A DNA stretch of 64,000 bases from assembly GCF_000019525.1 (NCBI RefSeq), contig NC_010506.1, forward strand, positions 868,001 through 932,000, read 5' to 3'. Position 1 is the first letter of the stretch; every line of letters begins with the position of its first letter. Positions 21,063 to 28,403 of the stretch are shown here, piece by piece. The notes below the pieces were generated by a model. That model was not told where the DNA came from. It saw only the letters and a program-made list of their open reading frames with translations, and did no database searches. Both the position numbers and the translations under genes were made by a program. The DNA comes from Shewanella woodyi ATCC 51908 (lineage in GTDB: Bacteria > Pseudomonadota > Gammaproteobacteria > Enterobacterales > Shewanellaceae).

Positions 21063-21455
21063 ATGAAATACAGGATGTTAGTTTTAGCAGCCAGCTTAGT
21101 TGCCGGCAGCGTTCAATCGACCGAATTGGTCTATACCCCTATAAACCCCAGTTTTGGTGGGTCGCCGTTAAATGGTTCGTACCTACTTAATAAGGCTAAT
21201 GCGCAAAATGATCATAGCGAAGGTGAGGGCGATAAAGACTTTATTACTCGGTTCAAAGAGTCTCTAGAGCGAAATATTCTTAATACGATAACCCGTGGCG
21301 TCGCTAATGGGGAGATCACTGATGGTACTTATGACACTGGGGACTTTCGTATTGAGGTTGCCTCTGTTGGTGGTGGGGTAGTGCTCACAATTACTAATCT
21401 GGTAACAGGTGAAATTACCGTTATTGAGATGCCAGTTTATGGAGGTGGGGGATGA
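21063..21455 (+). CDS. csgF: curli assembly factor CsgF
   Basis: 130 residues from MKYRMLVLAASLVAGSVQS, a signal peptide; AGGATAA precedes this ATG, so a TTG start 21 bp upstream is not used. The mature N-terminus TELVYTPINPSFGGSPLNGSYLL contains the NPxFGG motif that plugs into the CsgG channel. CsgF couples secretion to nucleation by CsgB at the surface. The end overlaps the csgG start by 4 bp. Confidence 0.93.
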   Translation: MKYRMLVLAASLVAGSVQSTELVYTPINPSFGGSPLNGSYLLNKANAQNDHSEGEGDKDFITRFKESLERNILNTITRGVANGEITDGTYDTGDFRIEVASVGGGVVLTITNLVTGEITVIEMPVYGGGG

Positions 21456-22219
21456 AATACTTACTACCTCTAGTTGTCATCGGTCTGCTTTCAGGCTGTG
21501 GTCTGCTTCCTAAGCCGGAGCTAAATGTGAGTCAGGCTGAGCTCAATCCAGTGAGCGAGACCATGTTAGCACTGCAAGCGAAAAAGGGGCCTAAATACCC
21601 TATTCCCGTTGCTGTGTATTCATTTAGAGATCAAACGGGGCAGTATAAGCCTCAGCAGAATGTTAGCTCATTTTCTACTGCGGTGACCCAAGGCGCGACC
21701 TCTATGCTAATTCAGACGCTGCTGGACTCTCGCTGGTTTACCCCTGTGGAACGTGAAGGGTTACAAAACCTGTTAACTGAGAGAAAGATAACCAAGAAGC
21801 AACCTAAGAGTAAAGACTCAGAGGTGCCTCAACTGACCAATGCTCGCCTGTTACTTGAAGGTGGGATTATTAGTTATGAGACAAATGTGAGTACTGGTGG
21901 TATCGGCATGGAGTATTACGGTATCGGTGCTTCTGAGCTCTACCGTGAAGATCAAGTCACCATCTACTTGAGAGCTGTCGATGTGCACAGTGGAAAAGTG
22001 ATGATGTCGGTATCGACCACTAAACGTGTGTTTTCTCAGGAGTTGAGAGCGGGTCTGTTTCGTTTTACTAGCTTAAACCGTTTGGCAGAAGCTGAGATGG
22101 GCTTTACAACTAATGAGCCTGTGCAGTTTTGTGTGCTACAAGCGATTGAGCTAGCGGTTGCAGAGATGGTCGATAAGGGGATTGCGTTGGGATATTGGAG
22201 TCCTAATTCTCAAAGTTAA
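21452..22219 (+). CDS. csgG: curli secretion channel lipoprotein CsgG
   Basis: 255 residues. The signal ends in GLLSGCG, a lipobox, and the mature part has the CsgG features PIPVAVYSFRDQTGQYKP, FSTAVTQGATSMLIQTLLDSRWFTPVEREGLQNLL and RLLLEGGIISYETN. Nine copies form the outer-membrane pore for curlin export. Length is slightly below E. coli CsgG (277). ATG overlaps the csgF stop (ATGA-type coupling). Confidence 0.95.
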   Translation: MKYLLPLVVIGLLSGCGLLPKPELNVSQAELNPVSETMLALQAKKGPKYPIPVAVYSFRDQTGQYKPQQNVSSFSTAVTQGATSMLIQTLLDSRWFTPVEREGLQNLLTERKITKKQPKSKDSEVPQLTNARLLLEGGIISYETNVSTGGIGMEYYGIGASELYREDQVTIYLRAVDVHSGKVMMSVSTTKRVFSQELRAGLFRFTSLNRLAEAEMGFTTNEPVQFCVLQAIELAVAEMVDKGIALGYWSPNSQS

Positions 22220-22281
22220 TTTATAGAGCTAATTCACAGGACTTAATCACAAAGTTAAGTCAGTCTAGACTTTTTGAGAAC

Positions 22282-22322
22282 AAAGCAGCAATAACTAGTG
22301 TTTAATGTTATTGCTGCTTTTT
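22282..22322 (+). terminator. terminator of csgEFG
   Basis: Stem aaagcagcaataac / gttattgctgcttt with an 11-base loop and Ts at the end; it begins 62 bp after the csgG stop and separates csgEFG from csgD. Confidence 0.82.
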
Positions 22323-22623
22323 ACTGCTTGATATTAAATTCTGTTTATTCAAAGACCTGCACTTATGAACTAATAACCTATTTTTAAATAATCATAAACT
22401 TACTTAAGCAGTATAAAATATGCCTGAATAGCTAATAAAACTCCTCTATGTAAATTTTACAGTTTTATTTATTTTTCTTAGTTTGTTTTCTGGTAATTTA
22501 TAATTATTTATTATAATAATGTTTCTCAAAAGTAAAAAAGCTGTTTTTAACTCTCATGGGACCAGAGAGTATTTTATGTTTTCTTCAGGGTGAAAACATA
22601 AGTGTATAGACAAGGAGAAAGTT
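22323..22623. promoter_or_regulatory. AT-rich csgD promoter and leader with a perfect stem-loop
   Basis: This AT-rich 300-bp stretch has no gene. Close to csgD, at 22574-22601, there is a perfect 10-bp inverted repeat (ttatgttttc / gaaaacataa, 8-base loop) ending 22 bases before the csgD ATG. CAAGGAGAAA follows as the ribosome site. The hairpin would lie in the mRNA leader. The promoter elements themselves are not clear to me. Confidence 0.55.
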
Positions 22624-23289
22624 ATGAACCAAATCGATGAACTTGTCTTTTTTCATCAAATTGAAGCGCCATGTCATTTAGCTATTTTGGCTCAATCGAT
22701 TGGATTAAAGACTCGGATTGTCAGTAAGTCTTCAGAGCTTTTTGATGGGCTACTATCAAATAGTTTCTGTTTTATTGCTCAAAAAGGGGAAGCTCTGGAT
22801 AATAAAGGAATTCCTTTAATAGCATCCAGGCTTGCGTCGCATTGTCCTGTAGCGCTTCATCAGGTTGAGCCCAATACGTTAGAGGTTGAGTCTGCGCTGC
22901 TTTTGGGAATTAAAGGTGTGCTTTATTCTAATCAAGGAATGGACTCTTTGATGTCTGGGATTACCAATATGGTAGAGGGTGAGCTCTATTTTGATCGACA
23001 GTTGATCAGCCAGGTTTTCAGCCGTCTTGTACGTAAACTAGACAGTGCCAATGACACATTGCAAGATAGCGCAGTGATGATGCAGATGCTAACGAGTCGA
23101 GAGAGAACGATTATTAGTTTAGTGTCGAGTGGTGCGAGAAATAAGGAGATAGCTCATAGACTATGTATCAGTGAGCATACTGTTAAGGCTCACATTTCAT
23201 CTATCTTCAGAAAGACGCAATCTCGTAACCGTGTTGAACTGCTAAGGTGGGCACAAAGTTATCAGAGTCAGCTTGAGTTATGTTCTTAA
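22624..23289 (+). CDS. csgD: CsgD-like LuxR-family regulator of curli
   Basis: 221 residues, near E. coli CsgD (216). The N-terminal half is a degenerate receiver-like domain (LVFFHQIEAPCHLAILAQSIGL). The C-terminal LuxR helix-turn-helix reads LTSRERTIISLVSSGARNKEIAHRLCISEHTVKAHISSIFRK. The gene lies just downstream of csgEFG with its own promoter and converges on csgBA. This supports a role as activator of the curli genes. Confidence 0.88.
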   Translation: MNQIDELVFFHQIEAPCHLAILAQSIGLKTRIVSKSSELFDGLLSNSFCFIAQKGEALDNKGIPLIASRLASHCPVALHQVEPNTLEVESALLLGIKGVLYSNQGMDSLMSGITNMVEGELYFDRQLISQVFSRLVRKLDSANDTLQDSAVMMQMLTSRERTIISLVSSGARNKEIAHRLCISEHTVKAHISSIFRKTQSRNRVELLRWAQSYQSQLELCS

Positions 23290-23319
23290 TCTGATTTAAA
23301 TTACTGATATAAAGTTATT

Positions 23320-23346
23320 AAAAAGGGAGCCTAAGCTCCCTTTTTG
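23320..23346. terminator. bidirectional terminator between csgD and csgA
   Basis: Stem gggagc / gctccc, loop ctaa, with an A-run to the left and a T-run to the right. It serves both convergent units. Confidence 0.9.
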
Positions 23347-23366
23347 CTTTTCTTACTAATATGAAA

Positions 23367-24878
23367 TTAGTTTTGAATCACAGTTGCGGTATTAAAGTCA
23401 CCGGTTTGTGTGACTGAGATGCTGTGATCTGAACCAGTTTGTGAACCCATAACTAGGTTGTCATTACCTGTTTGCGCTATGGTTAGGCTGTTACCATCAC
23501 CAGTTACGACGAAAGCACCATCATCTTCACCACCAACCCAGTTACCATCACCTGTTTGAGTGATTAGGGCGCTGTTTTCATCACCAACAATGATCAGGTC
23601 GATAAGGTTAAGGTCGCCCTCTTGTGTCATATCGAGATCAGTATTATCCATACCAACAACAGTCAATACGGCTTCGTTTTCATCGCCATCTTGTTCGATA
23701 TCGGTGTCGTTGCCATTGCCGATAAGGTCAGCATAACCGAAGTTCATGTCACCCTCTTGGCTGATCTCTATCTTGTTATCATCACCTTCAGCAAAAGCGG
23801 TAACCTCATTTTCAGCTCCGTCACTTCTTAGCTCAAAATCATTATCGTTGCCATAGGCACCGAATGTAGCAACGTTGGTGTTCCCCTCTTGATCTAAAGA
23901 GACATCGTTGTCGTTGCCAAAGACTTGGAACTGGGCAGTGTTGTTGTCTCCCTCTTGGTCAACTCTTAGATCATTGTCATCACCTTGAACTTCAGCGATT
24001 AAGGTGTCACCAATTGTGTTGCCCATACCATCTTGCTTTATTTCAATAAAGTTATCATCGCCCTGGACAGCAGCCATATAAGCCGTGTTGTTATCGCCCT
24101 CTTGGTCAATCTCAAACTCATTGTCAGAACCGGTTAAGTCGTAAACAAAACCTGTATTATCGTTACCTGCTTGCTCAATATCGAAGTTGTTATCATCGCC
24201 AGCAACCCCTTTAACGGCACCTAGGTTATTGTCTCCCTCTTGATAGACGGTTACATCATTGTTGTTGCCAACATTGGGCGTGATATCAAGGGAAACCATA
24301 CCTGCGGTATTACCGTTACCCATCTGGGTAATATCACCATCATTATCGTTACCCTCAACGCGGTATACCCCGAAGTTACCGTCACCTTCTTGATTGATAA
24401 CAGCGCTATTATTATCACCAATTAACTCAACAACAGCTTCACTTTGTGAACCGTCTTGAGCGACATCAACATTATTATCATTACCTGTTACATCGATATC
24501 GGCTTGGTTATAAAAGTCGAACTGAGCAACGTAGGTTTCGTTGTCGTTACCTGTCATATCGACATTAGAGATATGCCAATCGTCTGCCTGATCGACTTCA
24601 ACATTGTTACCTAGACCTGTGGAGGTCGTATAGGCTTCAAGCCAAACGCCTTCTTGTACAGTGGTTGCAGATTGATCATCACCAACTTGATCTATGGTGG
24701 CTACATTGGCATTAGCACCAACTTGAGTCTGCTGAATATAAGCCTCTTGGCCAACTACAGAGTTAGCAGTATCTGTGGTTTGTGTAATAGTTGCAGAATC
24801 AGCAAATGCTGAGCCACTCATGCCGAGTCCTGCAGTGATCGCTAGCGCAAGTATTGTTTTTTTTGTTTGAGATCTCAT
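23367..24878 (-). CDS. csgA: large curlin major subunit (CsgA-like) with ~18 repeats
   Basis: 503 residues, over three times E. coli CsgA (151). The signal peptide ends near GMSGSAFA (residue ~27). The mature chain is a nearly continuous series of ~22-residue curlin units of form G-[ND]-x-N-x5-Q-x-G-x-x-N, for example GDNNSAVINQEGDGN, GDDNNFDIEQAGNDN and GNDNDVSLDQEGNTN; about 18 are recognisable. The repeats are very rich in Asp and Glu, so the fibre would be strongly acidic. The C-terminus SVTQTGDFNTATVIQN matches the last repeat of other curlins. It starts 14 bp after csgB. No internal frameshift is seen. Confidence 0.9.
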   Translation of the reverse strand: MRSQTKKTILALAITAGLGMSGSAFADSATITQTTDTANSVVGQEAYIQQTQVGANANVATIDQVGDDQSATTVQEGVWLEAYTTSTGLGNNVEVDQADDWHISNVDMTGNDNETYVAQFDFYNQADIDVTGNDNNVDVAQDGSQSEAVVELIGDNNSAVINQEGDGNFGVYRVEGNDNDGDITQMGNGNTAGMVSLDITPNVGNNNDVTVYQEGDNNLGAVKGVAGDDNNFDIEQAGNDNTGFVYDLTGSDNEFEIDQEGDNNTAYMAAVQGDDNFIEIKQDGMGNTIGDTLIAEVQGDDNDLRVDQEGDNNTAQFQVFGNDNDVSLDQEGNTNVATFGAYGNDNDFELRSDGAENEVTAFAEGDDNKIEISQEGDMNFGYADLIGNGNDTDIEQDGDENEAVLTVVGMDNTDLDMTQEGDLNLIDLIIVGDENSALITQTGDGNWVGGEDDGAFVVTGDGNSLTIAQTGNDNLVMGSQTGSDHSISVTQTGDFNTATVIQN

Positions 24879-24892
24879 GTGACTTTCCCTGT

Positions 24893-25330
24893 TTAATATT
24901 GTGTTATGGTTATTTCAGCACCATCGGCAATCTGCTCGATAGAGAAATTAGCACTGCCAAGTTGATTTAAATTAACCAAGTTATCGTTTCCTATTTGGGT
25001 GATATCTGCTTGGTTATCTCCACCAACTTGAATAAGTTCTACCTGATTATTCTTCCCATCCTGAGTGATATTAGCCTCGTTGTTATCCCCTAACTGCATC
25101 AGATCGACATAGTTGTTATTGCCAGTCTGCATAATATTTGCGGTATTTAGGTTACCTAGCTGGACTAGGTTAACTAGGCTTGAACGCCCATTGCTTTCGA
25201 GAAGAGTTTGTAGCGTGATAGGTAGTTCATAGGTATTGCTTGTGTCTAGCTCATCATCTGCGAATACCCAAGCGCTACTGCAGAGGGTAATAAACAGTAA
25301 AAATAGAGAGTTAAATGTTGGCACTTTCAT
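24893..25330 (-). CDS. csgB: curlin minor subunit / nucleator CsgB
   Basis: 145 residues with a signal peptide (ending near SSAWVFA). The mature part has curlin units Q-L-G-x-x-N-x-A/V-x-I-x-Q, such as LVQLGNLNTANIMQTGNNN, LMQLGDNNEANITQDGKNN and DITQIGNDNLVNLNQLG. Its place before csgA on the same strand and its length (E. coli CsgB 151) mark it as the surface-bound nucleator. It is first in the csgBA operon. No csgC follows. Confidence 0.92.
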   Translation of the reverse strand: MKVPTFNSLFLLFITLCSSAWVFADDELDTSNTYELPITLQTLLESNGRSSLVNLVQLGNLNTANIMQTGNNNYVDLMQLGDNNEANITQDGKNNQVELIQVGGDNQADITQIGNDNLVNLNQLGSANFSIEQIADGAEITITQY

Positions 25331-25364
25331 ACCCCTTTTACTTTATGAGTTTTAGGTTTATCTC

Positions 25365-25381
25365 GATACAAGTCTTGTATC
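25365..25381. promoter_or_regulatory. 8-bp inverted repeat in the csgBA promoter region
   Basis: gatacaag and cttgtatc are perfect inverted arms around a single T, 35-51 bp upstream of the csgB start. The dyad form and position suit a regulator site, CsgD being the obvious candidate, but no known CsgD box is matched. Confidence 0.45.
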
Positions 25382-25829
25382 AAATTTCCTAAAACTATTA
25401 GCTATCCTTTAGACCTCTTGCGAAAGCTTAATAACGAATGCTTAACAATAGATCCAGATGAGGGTTCAAGTTACAGCCCTGTAAAAATGCCGCAATTGGA
25501 AGAAGGTATATTTATTTAAATGTCTGGAATAAATATTTTTTAAACTTGAAAGTTGGATTTAATTCTTTGTTTATTATTAGTAAATTATATTTTTGTAAAT
25601 GCCATTTAGTCTATTGAATTAAACTTGCTAGCGCGATGGGCGTAGTAGAAAGGTAGTAAAGCCAGCGAGTCCGCTTTTAAAATTAATAACCTTGTGGCAA
25701 CAATCTTTTTGTGAAATGCACCGGGATGTTTTTGAGACTTTCATGGGAAGAGGAATAATACCGAGAAAAGGTCTTAGATGGATTTGGTTCCGGATATGAA
25801 TATTTAGGGATAAAAAGGAAGTCAGAATT
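25382..25829. other. non-coding region upstream of the S8 protease gene
   Basis: About 450 bp without a credible gene. The left part is AT-rich and probably carries the csgBA promoter. The right ~200 bp (from ~25631) is less AT-rich and would form a long leader for the protease mRNA. It contains ggtagtaaagccagcgagtc and ggcaacaatc segments that could form structure, but I could not match a known riboswitch. Confidence 0.45.
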
Positions 25830-28340
25830 ATGTTTAATAAGTTGACACCGATCGCGCTTGCCATTGCTGGCGCCATTACGGTATCTGCAGCCCCCGTTCA
25901 GGCTAAAGTGACGCAACATGAATATGTGAAAGACTCAATTCTTGTTGTATATAAAGATAATGCCACAAAATCTGAACGTCTTTCTGCACAGCGCTTAGTG
26001 CGCGGTTCAATACGTGACGTCAATGCCGATGGTGTTGATGATAAGTTCGCTAATTTAATGGGTGGTAAGCTGGCAAATCTATCACTGCGTTCAGGATCTG
26101 ATGTATCAAAAGCAATTAAAATGATCAGTCAGCATCCAGCAGTTAAGTATGCAGAACCAAACTATGTGATTAAGGCGGTAGGTACGCCAGATGATCCAAG
26201 TTTTGCATCACTGTGGGGAATGAACAATACAGGTCAGGACGGTGGAACCGCCGATGCTGATATTGATGCGGTAGAAGCATGGGATATTTCAACAGGTGAT
26301 ACCGATGTTGTTGTGGCGGTGATCGATACAGGTGTTGATTACAACCATGAAGATCTTCAAGGTAATATCTGGACTAACCCGAATGAGATAGCCGGTAATG
26401 GTATCGATGATGACGGTAATGGCGTTATCGATGATATCCATGGTTACAGCGCTATCGATGATGATGGCGATCCAATGGATGGTAACGGCCATGGTACCCA
26501 CGTATCAGGAACTATTGGTGCTAAAGGTAACAATGGCGTAGGTGTTGCTGGGGTTAACTGGGATGTGTCAATTATTGGTTGTCAGTTCTTGGATGCTGGT
26601 GGTTCAGGTTCGACTGCAGGTGCGATCGCATGTATAGATTACGTGACAAACCTTAAAGTTAACCATGGTGTTGACGTTAAGGCGAGTAACAACTCGTGGG
26701 GCGGCGGTGGATTTAGCCAAGCGCTAAAAGACTCTATCGAATCAGGTGGTGACGCGGGGATCTTATTTGTCGCAGCCGCGGGTAATGGTGCTTATGATAA
26801 CGATGCTAGCCCAAGTTATCCTGCGAGCTATGACTCTGCTGCTGTAATGGCGGTTGCAAGTACCGATCGTAATGACAATATGTCAGGTTTTTCTCAATAT
26901 GGTCTTACAAGTGTTGATATAGGTGCACCTGGTTCGGCTATTTTGTCGACGACACCGGGTAACAACTATAGCTCATTTAACGGTACCTCAATGGCGACGC
27001 CGCATGTTGTTGGTGCTGCTGCATTAGTATGGTCTATTAACCCTGACCTCACTATTGACGAGATGAAGCAACTGCTGATGGATTCAGGTGATTCAAATGC
27101 AGACCTAACGGGTAAAACCGTGTCAGGTGCACGTCTGAATGTAGCGACAGCTCTGGATATGGCTGATCCATCTCCAAGTTACCGATTCACAGTCACGCCA
27201 TCTTCACAAACAATCGAAGCGGGCTCTGCTGCAAGTTATGACTTTAGTGTTGGCAGCGTGGCAGATTGGGATGGAACTGTTGCATTGACAGTAGAAGTTT
27301 CTCCAGCCCTTGATGGTGTTTCTCTATCAACTGATTCTGTGATGGCTGGTGATAACTTTACCCTTGATGTCATGACGGCTGCTGCAACGCCTTGGGGAGA
27401 TTACACCATTACCGTTTCTGGTGATGATGGAGCTATCCAGAAGAGCAAATCGGTGTCATTAGGCATTCTGCCACAGGGTATCGAGGACTATCCATACAGT
27501 AACGATGATCCTGTTAGTATTCCGGACAATGACTCAAATGGTATCGTAAGCACAATTGAAGTTGCTGATGATCTACAAGTGTTTGGTGTTACTGCTGATG
27601 TGAATATTACTCACACTTGGAGTGGTGACCTTATCGTGACACTGACTTCGCCAGAAGGCACAGAGTCTGTACTGCACAACCGCTCTGGTGGCAGCGCCGA
27701 TGATGTTGTAGAAAGCTGGGATCTTGCAGACTTTAACGGTGAGATGGCGATGGGTACCTGGACTCTGTCTGTTAGTGATAATGCAGCAGCAGATTTAGGA
27801 ACGCTTAATAGCTGGGGTATCATTATCTCAGGTGTAGGTGACACAGCCCCAGCCGCGCCTGTAGCTGGTTTCGATTACAGTGCTGAAGGGTTGAGTGTTA
27901 GCTTCACCAATACAAGTACAGATGCGAACGATGATATCGTTAGCTATAGCTGGGACTTTGGTGATATGGGCACTTCAACTGATATGAGTCCATCTCATAC
28001 CTACGCATCAGCGGGTAGCTATGCAGTTTCACTAACAGTGACAGATGCTGAAGGTAACACTGATACAGCTAACATGAATGTTGACGTATTTGATAATGTG
28101 ATTACGGCTGAAGTACTTCGAGCTAAGCTATCTCGTCGTGGCAGTGCGCTAGTTGATCTGACTTGGGATGGAGCAAATGGCAACTCAGTAGATATCTACC
28201 GTGATGGTGAGATGGTTGCGACGACAGAGAATGATGGTCGTTACCGTGATCGTTTCACAAATGCACCTGCATCGGTTGAGTACACAATCTGTGAAACGGG
28301 TTCTAGCCTATGTTCTGATCCAATCACAGCTCAGTTCTAA
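25830..28340 (+). CDS. secreted subtilisin-like serine protease (S8) with P and PKD domains
   Basis: 836 residues. A signal peptide (1-25, ending VQA) is followed by an I9-type inhibitor propeptide (~35-115). The S8 catalytic domain (~155-435) has Asp166 in VIDTGVDYNHEDL, His221 in GHGTHVSG and Ser387 in NGTSMATPHVVGAA. Next come an Ig-like region (~450-545), a proprotein-convertase P domain (~550-665, HTWSGDLIVTLTSPEG), a PKD domain (~675-755, YSWDFGD) and a C-terminal Fn3-like segment. This layout is typical of exported proteases of marine Shewanella and Pseudoalteromonas. AAAAGGAAG precedes the ATG. Confidence 0.95.
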   Translation: MFNKLTPIALAIAGAITVSAAPVQAKVTQHEYVKDSILVVYKDNATKSERLSAQRLVRGSIRDVNADGVDDKFANLMGGKLANLSLRSGSDVSKAIKMISQHPAVKYAEPNYVIKAVGTPDDPSFASLWGMNNTGQDGGTADADIDAVEAWDISTGDTDVVVAVIDTGVDYNHEDLQGNIWTNPNEIAGNGIDDDGNGVIDDIHGYSAIDDDGDPMDGNGHGTHVSGTIGAKGNNGVGVAGVNWDVSIIGCQFLDAGGSGSTAGAIACIDYVTNLKVNHGVDVKASNNSWGGGGFSQALKDSIESGGDAGILFVAAAGNGAYDNDASPSYPASYDSAAVMAVASTDRNDNMSGFSQYGLTSVDIGAPGSAILSTTPGNNYSSFNGTSMATPHVVGAAALVWSINPDLTIDEMKQLLMDSGDSNADLTGKTVSGARLNVATALDMADPSPSYRFTVTPSSQTIEAGSAASYDFSVGSVADWDGTVALTVEVSPALDGVSLSTDSVMAGDNFTLDVMTAAATPWGDYTITVSGDDGAIQKSKSVSLGILPQGIEDYPYSNDDPVSIPDNDSNGIVSTIEVADDLQVFGVTADVNITHTWSGDLIVTLTSPEGTESVLHNRSGGSADDVVESWDLADFNGEMAMGTWTLSVSDNAAADLGTLNSWGIIISGVGDTAPAAPVAGFDYSAEGLSVSFTNTSTDANDDIVSYSWDFGDMGTSTDMSPSHTYASAGSYAVSLTVTDAEGNTDTANMNVDVFDNVITAEVLRAKLSRRGSALVDLTWDGANGNSVDIYRDGEMVATTENDGRYRDRFTNAPASVEYTICETGSSLCSDPITAQF

Positions 28341-28361
28341 ATTGTAGAGTTACTTGTCATT

Positions 28362-28387
28362 AGCGGCCCTCGGGCCGCTTTTTTTTG
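28362..28387. terminator. terminator of the S8 protease gene
   Basis: Strong GC hairpin agcggccc / gggccgct followed by eight Ts, 22 bp after the stop. Confidence 0.92.
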
Positions 28388-28403
28388 GTTTTAAATATCT
28401 AGG

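Noticed and set aside
23622-24425. Plus-strand frames inside csgA
   Set aside because: They arise from the repetitive antisense of the curlin repeats.
25631-25829. c-di-GMP (GEMM) riboswitch before the S8 protease gene
   Set aside because: The core GACGCAAAGCC-type sequence and tetraloop receptor could not be found; only loose similarity (gtagtaaagcc).
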